NCBI GenBank assembly: GCA_024400115.1
Contig: JAKSNF010000024.1
Span: 1 to 33,134, forward strand
From: Paludibacteraceae bacterium
GTDB lineage: Bacteria; Bacteroidota; Bacteroidia; Bacteroidales; Paludibacteraceae
Reading direction: 5' to 3'
DNA length: 33,134 nucleotides
Part shown: piece after piece, positions 7,004-14,195 of the stretch
How positions within the stretch are numbered: the stretch's first letter is position 1
Layout of the letters: each line of letters opens with the position of its first letter
Position numbers and translations under genes: made by a program
The notes under the pieces: generated by a model
Database searches by the model: none
What the model was told of the DNA's origin: nothing
Seen by the model: only the letters and a program-made list of their open reading frames with translations

Positions 7004-7176
7004 TTGCCACCCCATTTGAATTAAAACAGGTTGAACTGTGCGGGAACTGTCACGGAACAGGGACGACTGCCAGAGGCGTCTGCCCTGTCTGTGACGGAGC
7101 CGGCCGAGTATGGAAAATCAGAAAGGGCACAGTGGAAATAGAACCTTATCACGGTCAAGCGCTATGCAGAACGTAG
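7000..7176 (+). CDS. Small zinc-ribbon protein (DnaJ-type CxxCxGxG)
   Basis: The 58-residue protein starts at ATG 7000, inside the stop of the DUF3164 gene (ATGA). It holds two CxxCxGxG-type knuckles: CGNCHGTG and CPVCDGAGRV. This is the zinc-binding core of DnaJ-like cysteine-rich domains and of many small phage zinc proteins. It probably binds a single zinc ion and contacts protein or nucleic acid. The C-terminus overlaps the next gene by 13 bp. Confidence 0.7.
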   Translation: MIATPFELKQVELCGNCHGTGTTARGVCPVCDGAGRVWKIRKGTVEIEPYHGQALCRT

Positions 7177-7292
7177 AAGTATTTAGCTCCAAAGAAGACT
7201 TTATAAGCTTTGTTGACAACTATCAAGGTGAGTTAAGAATCGTTGGTAGGAGAGTTTATGAAGGTAAAAAAATGGTAGACGTAAGAGCATAA
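7164..7292 (+). CDS. Small early protein, unknown function
   Basis: The start at ATG 7164 gives 42 residues (MQNVEVFSSKEDFISFVDNY, then a basic end with KKMVDVRA). A longer reading from 7110 would run deep into the zinc-ribbon gene. The protein is compact and alternates beta and alpha character. The stop at 7292 is touched by the T tract of the leftward hairpin unit at 7291-7325. No family recognised. Confidence 0.5.
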   Translation: MQNVEVFSSKEDFISFVDNYQGELRIVGRRVYEGKKMVDVRA

Positions 7293-7325
7293 AAAAACAA
7301 GGGCCCCACACCGAAGCGCGGAGCC
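7291..7325 (-). terminator. Leftward intrinsic terminator with TTCG loop
   Basis: On the minus strand, GGCTCCGCGC (7325-7316) pairs with GTGTGGGGCC (7311-7302) around the tetraloop TTCG, then CTTGTTTTTTT. All ten pairs form, three of them as G-U. Read on the plus strand these three become A-C mismatches, so the structure is built for leftward RNA. Confidence 0.75.
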
Positions 7326-7338
7326 ATTGCAGAAACCG
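7291..7338 (-). ncRNA. Candidate short leftward RNA (about 45 nt)
   Basis: A leftward promoter at 7343-7374 would start RNA at about 7338, and the terminator at 7325-7291 would end it after some 45 nt. No frame fits. The RNA would consist of a short 5' tail and the UUCG-capped hairpin. It could be a regulatory RNA, or the unit could serve to stop leftward readthrough. No other leftward gene lies within 2 kb to the right before the terminator at 9528. Confidence 0.4.
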
Positions 7339-7342
7339 ACTG

Positions 7343-7374
7343 CAAAATTACAACTTTTTTTTGAATTATGCAAA
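7343..7374 (-). promoter_or_regulatory. Leftward promoter inside the early operon
   Basis: On the minus strand, TTTG (7374-7371), a 20-bp spacer and TAATTTTG (7350-7343) match the full Bacteroidales consensus. It points left, against the early operon, and drives no visible gene, only the hairpin unit at 7291-7325. Confidence 0.6.
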
Positions 7375-7379
7375 TCTAA

Positions 7380-7622
7380 ATGGCATTTTCGCGAAAAAAT
7401 ATGCTTTTAAGGGTCAAAGAGGTCAATGAATTGTACATTGGCAAACAAAAGATCGGACTTTCAACGGAATATATATACCGTAACTTTGTTGCACCCCAAT
7501 TCCACATAAGCAGGGCAACACTGTACAATTATTTGACCATTCCTTATGACCGCCAACTGAAAGACATAGAGAAACGCGAAAATGCCATTAAACAACAAAA
7601 TCCCACTTTATTTGAGTTATGA
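7380..7622 (+). CDS. Small HTH protein, possible transcription activator
   Basis: An 80-residue basic protein. The stretch GLSTEYIYRNFVAPQFHISR followed by ATLYNYL has the look of a helix-turn-helix, with ISRATLYNYL as recognition helix. The start at 7380 is 88 bp after the previous gene, the only sizeable gap in the early operon; ATG 7401 is a second possible start. In Mu the middle and late activators (Mor, C) are small HTH proteins encoded after the early genes. This gene is the best candidate here for the activator of the divergent late promoters near 16500, but it has no clear Mor/C signature. It overlaps the radical SAM gene by 4 bp (ATGA). Confidence 0.6.
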   Translation: MAFSRKNMLLRVKEVNELYIGKQKIGLSTEYIYRNFVAPQFHISRATLYNYLTIPYDRQLKDIEKRENAIKQQNPTLFEL

Positions 7623-8647
7623 AAATTGGTTTAATTGATGCAGATCTTACTTGGAGACCTCATGCAAATGGTCGCCGTTATGGTAAGAGTAAAGCCGATA
7701 TATACCCAAACCTGGCACTAATGAAGATATCCGCTTTTCATAAGTTGAAAGGTGATACAGTCAATTGGTATGAAGGTATATTGGAACATTATGACCGTGT
7801 ATATATCTCAAAGGTGTTTAGTGACACAATAACCGTTCGTGAAATTATCAATGCCGATGAGGTTTATTTTGGTGGCAGTGGTTTTCATATCTCTGTGAAA
7901 AATGGGCGTGAAATATACAATCCATTTCCGGACGCGGATAGGTTAGCCCCCAAGAACTGGCAGCCCAAAGTTAATCTTCCAGAAGGAGCAGAACACATTA
8001 TGCCAGATTATTCTTTATATCCGACTATCCACAACACGGCATACGGTTTTTTAAGCAGAGGATGCCCCCGTATGTGCGATTTCTGCCATGTAAAAAGCAT
8101 TGACGGAGGAATCAGCCGAAAAGTATCAGATTTGCATGAGTGGTGGAATGGGCAAAAGAACGTTGTGCTAATGGATCCAAACATCCTCGCTTGCAAAGAA
8201 TGGCGTGACTTACTTACACAACTTGCAGATAGTAAGGCAAAGGTTGATATAAACCAAGGACTGGATGCCCGGTTACTTACTCCGGAAAAGATGGAATTAC
8301 TCAACCAAGTTAAATTATCCACGATTCATTTTGCATGGGATGACTACCGGCAAAAGGATTCCGTCCTCAAAGGATTGCGAATGTTTGCTGATGGGTATAA
8401 ACATAAGTTAGATCGGTCACATGCAGCCCAAGTGTTTGTTCTGTGCAATTTTGACACGACATTTGAACAAGATTTAGAGCGCGTTTATACATTGAGGGAT
8501 ATGAGCTTTGAACCTTATATAATGGTCTATGACAAACAGAACGCAGCACCGAAATACAAATCACTGCAACGATGGGTGAATATGCGTGCCATCTTCCATA
8601 GTGTAAATACATTTGAAGAATACGACAAATTAAAAGCAAAAGAATGA
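7619..8647 (+). CDS. Radical SAM enzyme of unknown substrate
   Basis: The 342-residue protein carries the cluster motif C149-x3-C153-x2-C156 (RGCPRMCDFC), which holds a 4Fe-4S cluster and binds S-adenosylmethionine. The first 130 residues resemble the Rossmann-like domain found before the barrel in B12-type radical SAM proteins (start MKIGLIDADL, later ADEVYFGGSG). After the motif come barrel strands such as VVLMDPNILA, VDINQGLDARLL and IHFAWDD. It lies inside the early operon, coupled by ATGA overlaps on both sides. Substrate and product cannot be read from the sequence. A role in modifying DNA, RNA or a host component is possible. Confidence 0.82.
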   Translation: MKIGLIDADLTWRPHANGRRYGKSKADIYPNLALMKISAFHKLKGDTVNWYEGILEHYDRVYISKVFSDTITVREIINADEVYFGGSGFHISVKNGREIYNPFPDADRLAPKNWQPKVNLPEGAEHIMPDYSLYPTIHNTAYGFLSRGCPRMCDFCHVKSIDGGISRKVSDLHEWWNGQKNVVLMDPNILACKEWRDLLTQLADSKAKVDINQGLDARLLTPEKMELLNQVKLSTIHFAWDDYRQKDSVLKGLRMFADGYKHKLDRSHAAQVFVLCNFDTTFEQDLERVYTLRDMSFEPYIMVYDKQNAAPKYKSLQRWVNMRAIFHSVNTFEEYDKLKAKE

Positions 8648-8847
8648 CACCAAAAGAATTTTATGACAAAGTTGTTTATATGCGTCATTGCCAGCGCAAT
8701 TATTATGCAGCCAGGCGCAAGAAGGACGCAGAGGAACAACGCTATTATTTAGGTTTATCCATTCCTATTGAAAATGAGATTGACGCGGAAATTGAGCGCG
8801 TGCAGAAAATTCAAGCCTCCAATGAGGCGAATAGTAATAACCACTAA
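8644..8847 (+). CDS. Small basic protein, unknown function
   Basis: A 67-residue protein that starts in ATGA overlap with the radical SAM gene. It is helical and rich in tyrosine and arginine (YMRHCQRNYYAARRKKDAEE), with an acidic C-terminal helix (EIDAEIERVQKIQ). It may form a small helical hairpin. No family recognised; translational coupling suggests it acts together with the enzyme or is at least expressed with it. Confidence 0.6.
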   Translation: MTPKEFYDKVVYMRHCQRNYYAARRKKDAEEQRYYLGLSIPIENEIDAEIERVQKIQASNEANSNNH

Positions 8848-8859
8848 AATTTATCTATT

Positions 8860-9276
8860 ATGTATTTTTTTGAAGTTCAAATCAAGTACCAGCGCCAAAC
8901 TGGTGAAGAAAACAAGGGTAATGTAACCGAAAACTATTTGGTTGAAAGTCTGAACCCAAGTAATGCAGAAGCAAGAGTTATTGAGGAAATCTCACCCTAC
9001 ATATCGGGTGATCATGAGGTACCACACATAACCAAGCGCAACCTGTATGACATTATCAATAATCCGGACGGAGATTTATGGTATAAGGGGCGCGTTGAAA
9101 TGATTACCATTGATGACAATGGTGGTGAAAGCCGAAAAGCCGTTACAATCCTTGTGGCTGCTAATACCATTGATAAAGCACTCCAACAATTGCAGGCGTA
9201 CACAAGAAATCTGGATTGTGAAATCATCAGTATTGTCCGGACAAAAATTTTGGAAATCTACAGAGCTACAAAATAG
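8860..9276 (+). CDS. DUF4494 family protein
   Basis: The 138-residue protein begins MYFFEVQIKYQRQTGEENKG and continues with VTENYLVESLNPSNAEARVI, the typical opening of DUF4494 proteins. These occur widely in Bacteroidales genomes and their mobile elements; function is unknown. The pattern is a beta-rich half (EVQIKY, WYKGRVEMITI, AVTILVAA) followed by a helix (TIDKALQQLQAY) and a last strand. The start is preceded by AACCACTAAAATTTATCTATT, an A-rich leader of the kind seen before several genes of this phage. Confidence 0.75.
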   Translation: MYFFEVQIKYQRQTGEENKGNVTENYLVESLNPSNAEARVIEEISPYISGDHEVPHITKRNLYDIINNPDGDLWYKGRVEMITIDDNGGESRKAVTILVAANTIDKALQQLQAYTRNLDCEIISIVRTKILEIYRATK

Positions 9277-9297
9277 TATTTTAATAAGTTAACGATT

Positions 9298-9498
9298 ATG
9301 ACAGTTAAAGAATTAAAAAAATACCTCGACCAATTCGCCAGCGATACACAAGTGATGTTCGTTAAGGATTGGGAGAAATGCGAGGATGGGCTTCTCACTG
9401 AATTGGAAGATTTCGACGAAAGCCACATCGGTTCACAAGGTTTCACGGTGGATATTGGAATGGACTTTGAAGATGTTACGCAAGTTTTAATAGGGTAA
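9298..9498 (+). CDS. Small acidic protein, unknown function
   Basis: The 66-residue protein opens with TVKELKKYLDQFASDTQVMF, a pattern common in small phage proteins from gut Bacteroidales. It is acidic (DWEKCEDGLLTELEDFDESH) and probably a small alpha-beta fold. It is the last gene of the rightward early operon, 30 bp before the terminator hairpin at 9528. Confidence 0.6.
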   Translation: MTVKELKKYLDQFASDTQVMFVKDWEKCEDGLLTELEDFDESHIGSQGFTVDIGMDFEDVTQVLIG

Positions 9499-9527
9499 AC
9501 AAGTAAACCGACCAAGGAGACTACAAA

Positions 9528-9560
9528 ACAAAAGCACCAGAAACGGTGCTTTTGTTCGTT
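9528..9560. terminator. Bidirectional terminator between convergent operons
   Basis: ACAAAAGCACC (9528-9538) pairs with GGTGCTTTTGT (9545-9555) around a 6-nt loop. A T-rich tract follows on the plus strand; on the minus strand the arm ends with TTTTGT. It separates the rightward early operon from the leftward head operon and can stop both. Confidence 0.8.
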
Positions 9561-9578
9561 TTAAGGGGATTTGGTCTT

Positions 9579-10085
9579 TTACCCTTGCACTTGTGCGCTA
9601 ACATCTAAAGAAACTCCATGTGAAGGAAGGTATGAGCGCGTGGAGGCACTGGCATCTGTCACATGGCATGAGTATGTTTCGATGTTGTTCTGGAGTTCAT
9701 CAAAATCATGGTCTGTATCAGACTGAATGAGTGTGAGGCTATCCATTGTATAATTGCCATCCACCGTGCTTAGGCGATGAAGGGCTTTGTTAATATCATC
9801 CATCAACACAAAGACATTCAGGACATCAGACCACGCGCCAACACGGCTATCAGTAACCACATGCAGCGCAATTTGCACAGTCGCTTCACGAATGCCCTGT
9901 GCCAATGGATTCCATTGTATTTGCATAAATTCGATGAACACCGCCGGCGTTGCAAATGGTTGTTCTTCTTCCGGAAGAACTGTTTGCTGATTCCACAAAT
10001 CAACATGCTTGATGACTGGATTATTATTGCTGTCCTTGATTGACAACAAAGTTTGCTTAATGGCTGTGTAAATTACTTTTCTCAT
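9579..10085 (-). CDS. Putative tail terminator / gp37-like protein
   Basis: A 168-residue protein, the last of the leftward head operon. It starts MRKVIYTAIKQTLLSIKDSN, then has a strand with a proline turn (FATPAVFIEFMQIQWNP) and a second one (ATVQIALHVVTDS), the alternating pattern of tail terminator or tail completion proteins. In Mu, gp37 follows gpG and the capsid genes in this part of the map. The family match is by length, secondary-structure pattern and neighbours, not by a diagnostic motif. It begins 2 bp after the gpG-like gene. Confidence 0.5.
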   Translation of the reverse strand: MRKVIYTAIKQTLLSIKDSNNNPVIKHVDLWNQQTVLPEEEQPFATPAVFIEFMQIQWNPLAQGIREATVQIALHVVTDSRVGAWSDVLNVFVLMDDINKALHRLSTVDGNYTMDSLTLIQSDTDHDFDELQNNIETYSCHVTDASASTRSYLPSHGVSLDVSAQVQG

Positions 10086-10087
10086 GT

Positions 10088-10627
10088 TTATTTATTATTT
10101 AATCGTTGTTTAATAAGCCTTTTAGGAATTTCACGCATCCCGTCATTTATTATCTTTTTCATGGTGGAACGTATTTCTGGAGCGTCCCCCAAAAACTGGC
10201 GCTGTGGAATGGTTATTTTGTCACCCACTTTCATTAGTGCCAGGTTCATGTAGAACTCAGCTTGTTTACTGACTTTCATACTGGCTTTGGAAGTCTTGCC
10301 ATCTTTCCTATATTTGACCTTGCCGGCTAACTCATAGTATTTCGCCCAAAAGTACCGTTTCATTTTCCGTGTGACGGTGATTGTTCCGCCCTCATTGTGG
10401 ATGGAGGCGTATGGCTCCGAAGTGGACCATGTAACACTATCATTTCCCACCCTTGCGCGTATTGAGCGACGGAGTTTGCCAGTCTGCAACATCACCGATC
10501 CCGGACCGTCCATTTTGCGGTTTGGCCATTTCTTTGAGAAAAACTCCTTACGTTCAAAGTTACGGTCAAATTCATCAGAAAGATTGACTTTTATATCCGT
10601 TAATATGGATTTCATGACATTTTCCAT
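10088..10627 (-). CDS. Virion morphogenesis protein (Mu gpG-like)
   Basis: The 179-residue protein matches the phage virion morphogenesis family. It has a helical N-terminus, a middle LQTGKLRRSIRARVGNDSVT with the TGxLRxSI pattern, YASIHNEGG (10-15 residues later), and near the end the hallmark PQRQFLGDAP, which is conserved as PxRxFLG. In Mu, gpG is involved in head completion and head-tail joining. The region between this gene and MuF upstream is interrupted by a rightward gene (10709-10939), unusual inside a late operon. Confidence 0.8.
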   Translation of the reverse strand: MENVMKSILTDIKVNLSDEFDRNFERKEFFSKKWPNRKMDGPGSVMLQTGKLRRSIRARVGNDSVTWSTSEPYASIHNEGGTITVTRKMKRYFWAKYYELAGKVKYRKDGKTSKASMKVSKQAEFYMNLALMKVGDKITIPQRQFLGDAPEIRSTMKKIINDGMREIPKRLIKQRLNNK

Positions 10628-10666
10628 ATAAAATTGAAATAAAAATGCGTTTTTTTACGAAAAAAT

Positions 10667-10697
10667 TTTGTTATATCAAAATAATTTATTATTTTTG
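10667..10697 (+). promoter_or_regulatory. Promoter of the rightward gene at 10709
   Basis: TTTG (10667-10670), a 19-bp spacer and TATTTTTG (10690-10697) match the full Bacteroidales consensus. The ATG lies 12 nt after the -7 box, so the mRNA would have a very short leader. The promoter should be active in the lysogen independently of late control. Confidence 0.7.
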
Positions 10698-10708
10698 CAC
10701 CCGATTAT

Positions 10709-10939
10709 ATGAAGATACCAGAAATCATAAGGGAAGAGGCTCATGAGTTGATTGCTCAATTCGGAGACCGTTTAAGTTATCTTGGAAAGATAGCTGATGG
10801 TCGTGATGCTTATAGTTTTACATTCCCTGACGATCAAAATGTTGGTTTTCCGTCCGTATATCTTTACGATGGTCACGTTGTTATGGAGATTTCTGGTTTT
10901 GACGCTTTAGACATCATAAATAGTTTAGATGTCAAATAA
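10709..10939 (+). CDS. Candidate immunity protein (moron gene in the head operon)
   Basis: A 76-residue acidic protein on the strand opposite to the head operon. It starts MKIPEIIREEAHELIAQFGD and has beta strands such as YSFTFPD and VYLYDGHVVMEI. I do not recognise the family. Three facts suggest an immunity role: it lies 38 bp from and convergent with the MuF gene whose last domain looks like a papain-fold toxin; it has its own Bacteroidales promoter and a very short leader, so a lysogen can make it while late genes are silent; and its size fits small immunity proteins of polymorphic toxins. Alternatively it is an unrelated lysogenic-conversion gene. Confidence 0.6.
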   Translation: MKIPEIIREEAHELIAQFGDRLSYLGKIADGRDAYSFTFPDDQNVGFPSVYLYDGHVVMEISGFDALDIINSLDVK

Positions 10940-10977
10940 CGGCAAGAAGTTAGTGTCAAAAATCTTATCATCTATCC

Positions 10978-12453
10978 TCAAGATTCCCCTTTTACTGAAT
11001 GGAAGTGATTCTCCATCGTTGCACAGTTCATCAATTGTTCTTCGTGCGCCTTGTTACTATCGTATGATTGTGGTTCTATGTAGTACAATTCATCGTTTGT
11101 GTCTCGTAAAAGTATTGTTGCATGTCCTCCCCCTTTTCTCCATCCTATGGTTAGGACATATACACCTTGTTCCGTACACGCTTCGTTAAAATACTCACGA
11201 TATCGTTCTGGTGTCATCGAGGAATAACCTTTACCACGCATCCATGCTTCTGTTAATATCGGATGTGTGTCTGTCCCATCAGCATTTTTCCACATTTCAA
11301 AACTACGATTATAAGCGACACTATCATTTAGTGAACCTGAACCTGCAACTCTACCCTTTGCTTTTACATCAAATCCTCTGAGACGTAGCATGTATGCTGG
11401 GGCACAAGTGGCACAATTTATAGTGTAACGCTTCTTATATTTTGGGTTTTTAGAATAGTGTACCCCTTTAGCATCAATGAAAATGCCTTTAGGATCCTTT
11501 ATGTATTTTGGTGCATAATTTGGATTCGCACTTTGTTCATCTGCTTTTTCTACACTCATTGAGTTTCCTTTTGAGATACCAAGCCCTGCTTCAATGTCTT
11601 TGAAATTTTGGATAATAGCGTCCTTTTGTTCTGGTGTCAAACTATCAGGAAGTTCTGCTTTCCACCGTGCTTCTTGGCTTTGTTCCTCTACAATTTCTTT
11701 TACAGTAGGTTTATCCTCTTTTGCTAATTTGAAATATGGGTGCTTAGGTGGGAAGACTACCTTATCTTTGCCCGGATTGAAACGGAAGATTTTTTGCTTT
11801 GGGAGTGCGGTGGCTCTTTCACCGGCTGCACATGCTTCCTGTGAGTTGCTCACTGGGTACTTATTGCGCGACACTTGCACGGTCGTACAACGACACCCCC
11901 AATCCAAAGGAGGCAAATAGGAGTTCCAAAATGGATCATCGATAGGTAATGTGGTACCATTGAGCACGGCATGTTCCGGACGCACTTTGTCATCGCTGGC
12001 GGTTCTGTACTGTAATAGGTACCTATCACCGTCCTTTTCAAAGTCTTGCCACTTAACAGCCATTTGTGAGGACTGTACGGCAAATTTATATTCTGCATTA
12101 AGGTAGTTTCTGTTGTAGGTGTTATCAATGCCTGTGATGTCGCGCTTGAACGCCTCAAACGATTTGAACCCACCTTTATCATCTTGGAGTAAAACAGATG
12201 CCTCTTTCAGTTCATGATAGGTTTTGAATCCAGAGAAAATGAAAGTGTTTTCCTGAAGGTATGTTCTGAGTTCAACAGGAACATCTTGCGGAATGGCAGA
12301 TGATAGCACACGGAATGTTTCAGCCGTCAAACCTCGTACCGGTGCATCGCTCATCATGTCCGGAGAGAAAGCACCCTTTGAGTGGAGGTGTTTGGCTGCT
12401 GCTTCAAATTTGCCATGGTTAAACGAATCCTTTTTGTCATCTGCAAGGGTCAC
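10978..12453 (-). CDS. MuF head morphogenesis protein with C-terminal papain-fold toxin-like domain
   Basis: The given start is GTG 12453 (491 residues). The frame stays open leftward of it up to the portal stop and beyond, and encodes plausible sequence (GQYHLFHKALHSLYG) without any ATG, GTG or TTG; see the heptamer at 12534-12540. Residues 30-195 form the MuF/gp7 domain with RPEHAVLNGTTLPIDDPFW and DWGCRC (conserved C187, C189), a protein that joins the portal and is packaged in the capsid. After a linker comes a C-terminal domain from about 325: C347 and C350 (NCATCAPAYMLRLRGFDVKA), H444 (GGGHATILL) and EPQ at 460-462. This C-H-(D/E)PQ order is that of papain-fold polymorphic toxins (Tox-PL). 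MuF proteins fused to toxins are known in temperate phages; this case is by motif only. Confidence 0.8.
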   Translation of the reverse strand: MTLADDKKDSFNHGKFEAAAKHLHSKGAFSPDMMSDAPVRGLTAETFRVLSSAIPQDVPVELRTYLQENTFIFSGFKTYHELKEASVLLQDDKGGFKSFEAFKRDITGIDNTYNRNYLNAEYKFAVQSSQMAVKWQDFEKDGDRYLLQYRTASDDKVRPEHAVLNGTTLPIDDPFWNSYLPPLDWGCRCTTVQVSRNKYPVSNSQEACAAGERATALPKQKIFRFNPGKDKVVFPPKHPYFKLAKEDKPTVKEIVEEQSQEARWKAELPDSLTPEQKDAIIQNFKDIEAGLGISKGNSMSVEKADEQSANPNYAPKYIKDPKGIFIDAKGVHYSKNPKYKKRYTINCATCAPAYMLRLRGFDVKAKGRVAGSGSLNDSVAYNRSFEMWKNADGTDTHPILTEAWMRGKGYSSMTPERYREYFNEACTEQGVYVLTIGWRKGGGHATILLRDTNDELYYIEPQSYDSNKAHEEQLMNCATMENHFHSVKGES

Positions 12454-12511
12454 GGTTTCCGGTTTACCATAGAGACTATGCAGCGCCTTATGGAACAGAT
12501 GGTATTGACCA

Positions 12512-12540
12512 AGGGGACCATCACCCCCTAATCGAAAAAA
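12512..12540 (-). other. Candidate -1 frameshift site between portal and MuF
   Basis: In the portal frame, T-TTT-TTC (12540-12534) fits the slippery pattern X-XXY-YYZ. The portal stop TAG follows after one codon. Four bases downstream a 5-bp stem can form (AGGGG 12529-12525 with CCCCT 12516-12512). A -1 slip leads straight into the open MuF frame, which lacks a standard start until GTG 12453. Alternatively this is a natural frameshift mutation or a start at an unusual codon. Confidence 0.5.
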
Positions 12541-13760
12541 CTTTGTTCTTTCTTGCCTGTAATCTCAATGCCGTATTTGTCAGCAAAGTATTTTGGATCT
12601 ATCTCATAACCGCCAGTGATTAACATACGTTCTACCTCGCGGATATGCTCAGGGGTGAACACAACCGTATCATCCCAATCAAAGGTAAAGCCGGCAACAG
12701 GGAAGCCATGCTTAACCATGAAAGGTATGAGTTTATTGTTTACGACATTACGCACCAGTTTTTGGTCTTCCGCAATGACATTCTCAAATACCTCAAGATG
12801 GACTTGCGACTGGGAGAGTGACGAACCCGAATCAATGGTCATAGTCTGATTAAGTATGCCCTTTGATATTTCCGAATTGGCACGGTCGATTCGTTTGTCA
12901 TACACGTTGTATGCGTCACCGCGTGTGGATTCTTTGATTTCAATATCGGTACCCTCTGGGAACACCCCCCAGAACGCCGCACCCATCTTAGCCATCATTT
13001 TCTCAATCAGCCCACGTGATTCTTTGTCAGTGCTGGTTGTTTTCGCAATACGGATAGGCATACCGAAGATTTCACCGAAACCGTCCCAGAACGAAAGCAT
13101 ATTCTTTTTGCTGAGTGCGGAAGGGCAGCATTTCAGGAACAGTCCCAAGTCATGGGAGCGTCCCACCTCAATACACCAGTCTGCAAATTCCCCATCACGG
13201 TAGCTAATACCACTTTGCGGAACATCGTTTTGGTTACGAACGATTACACCATATTCTGGGCGCACATGTTTTCTTGGGATGAGTTCCGGAATAGGGAACT
13301 GCATTTTGCCATCTCGCTCAATGGGGACATCAAACTGTATGAGTGAATGACCATAATACCGGCTATCCAATACAAGGGATACAAACTCATCAAACCACTC
13401 TGTTTCAAACAAGGCGGTCATTTCATCGTTTTTCTTTCCGGACTTATCCACCAATTTGAAGCCACGCTTTGAAACGAAGCCTTTGCGCTGACCTACACAA
13501 CCCGTCAAGTGCATATCAATAGCAACATCCGTATAGATGTCTAATAACGCACACCGGTTTGGGTTTTGCACATCAATGGCGCGTTGCCAGGCCGCGCGCC
13601 AGGCTCCGATATCCTTTTTGGTTAATAACTCAGTTTGCACTTGCAGATCAATGAGCATCTTTTTAGTGTCATTGCTGCTTGCTTTGCGTAGAGAGCGCAC
13701 CATTTCCGGTGTGTAATCACCTTTGAAAGCCCCCAATCGTATATAGTCAAAAATGTTCAT
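12528..13760 (-). CDS. Portal protein (DUF935, Mu gp29-like)
   Basis: The 410-residue protein matches DUF935, the portal of Mu-like phages. It has an N-terminal helical part, then VAIDMHLTGCVGQRKGFVSK, a central RYYGHSLIQFDV with the following IPRKHVRPEYG, later SFWDGFGEIFGMPIRIAKTT, and the signature SSLSQSQVHLEVFENVIAED. The dodecameric portal sits at the capsid vertex through which DNA is packed and ejected. The protein ends KYGIEITGKKEQSFFD, next to a slippery heptamer that could extend it into MuF. It is preceded by the gp36-like gene with a 12-bp gap. Confidence 0.88.
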   Translation of the reverse strand: MNIFDYIRLGAFKGDYTPEMVRSLRKASSNDTKKMLIDLQVQTELLTKKDIGAWRAAWQRAIDVQNPNRCALLDIYTDVAIDMHLTGCVGQRKGFVSKRGFKLVDKSGKKNDEMTALFETEWFDEFVSLVLDSRYYGHSLIQFDVPIERDGKMQFPIPELIPRKHVRPEYGVIVRNQNDVPQSGISYRDGEFADWCIEVGRSHDLGLFLKCCPSALSKKNMLSFWDGFGEIFGMPIRIAKTTSTDKESRGLIEKMMAKMGAAFWGVFPEGTDIEIKESTRGDAYNVYDKRIDRANSEISKGILNQTMTIDSGSSLSQSQVHLEVFENVIAEDQKLVRNVVNNKLIPFMVKHGFPVAGFTFDWDDTVVFTPEHIREVERMLITGGYEIDPKYFADKYGIEITGKKEQSFFD

Positions 13761-13772
13761 AGTGATAGTATT

Positions 13773-14195
13773 TTAATAGCCGTATTCGCTTCGTTCAATG
13801 CCGCCGTATGAAATGGGTGTACCAATGTCTTTGCCGGATTCATCCGTCATGACAGGAATATCAGGTGTAGCTTTGCCGGCTTGCACATCTTTCAACCAAG
13901 CAATCGCCTTTTCATAGCGTTTTTCGCGTATTTCAAAACCGATTCGCTTAGGTAGCCATGCGATTAAGTGGTAGAGAGCCACATCACATGTAATCATAAC
14001 CAACTGTGCATTACGCTCATCACCGCTTTTGGAAAAAGCCAAGGCAATGTTATAGCGTGAACGCATGTAAGAGGAAATTTCCTCTATCGCGTATTTTTCA
14101 GCGCGTGCCAGGTTGTTATCATCGGCTTGGTCAATGACACCTAATGTCGGTTCATCACAAACCGCCTTAAAGTCTGTTTTAAGTAAGAAGTTCAT
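13773..14195 (-). CDS. Head-tail connector-type protein (DUF1320, Mu gp36-like)
   Basis: A 140-residue protein. It has the features of DUF1320: an N-terminal acidic segment (VIDQADDNNLARAEKYAIEE), then EISSYMRSRYNIALAF, a helix over a variable middle (VALYHLIAWLP), and RYEKAIAWLKDVQAGKATPD, which is conserved in gp36-type proteins. Such proteins act at the head-tail joint. Here the gene lies between the terminase and the portal, in the leftward operon, whereas in Mu it follows the capsid gene, so the block has been rearranged. It starts at the stop of the next upstream gene (one-base overlap). Confidence 0.8.
   Translation of the reverse strand: MNFLLKTDFKAVCDEPTLGVIDQADDNNLARAEKYAIEEISSYMRSRYNIALAFSKSGDERNAQLVMITCDVALYHLIAWLPKRIGFEIREKRYEKAIAWLKDVQAGKATPDIPVMTDESGKDIGTPISYGGIERSEYGY

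Noticed and set aside
10929..11189. Rightward open frame over the toxin-like domain
   Set aside because: It overlaps the well-supported MuF C-terminus on the other strand, starts inside the immunity candidate and shows no family features.
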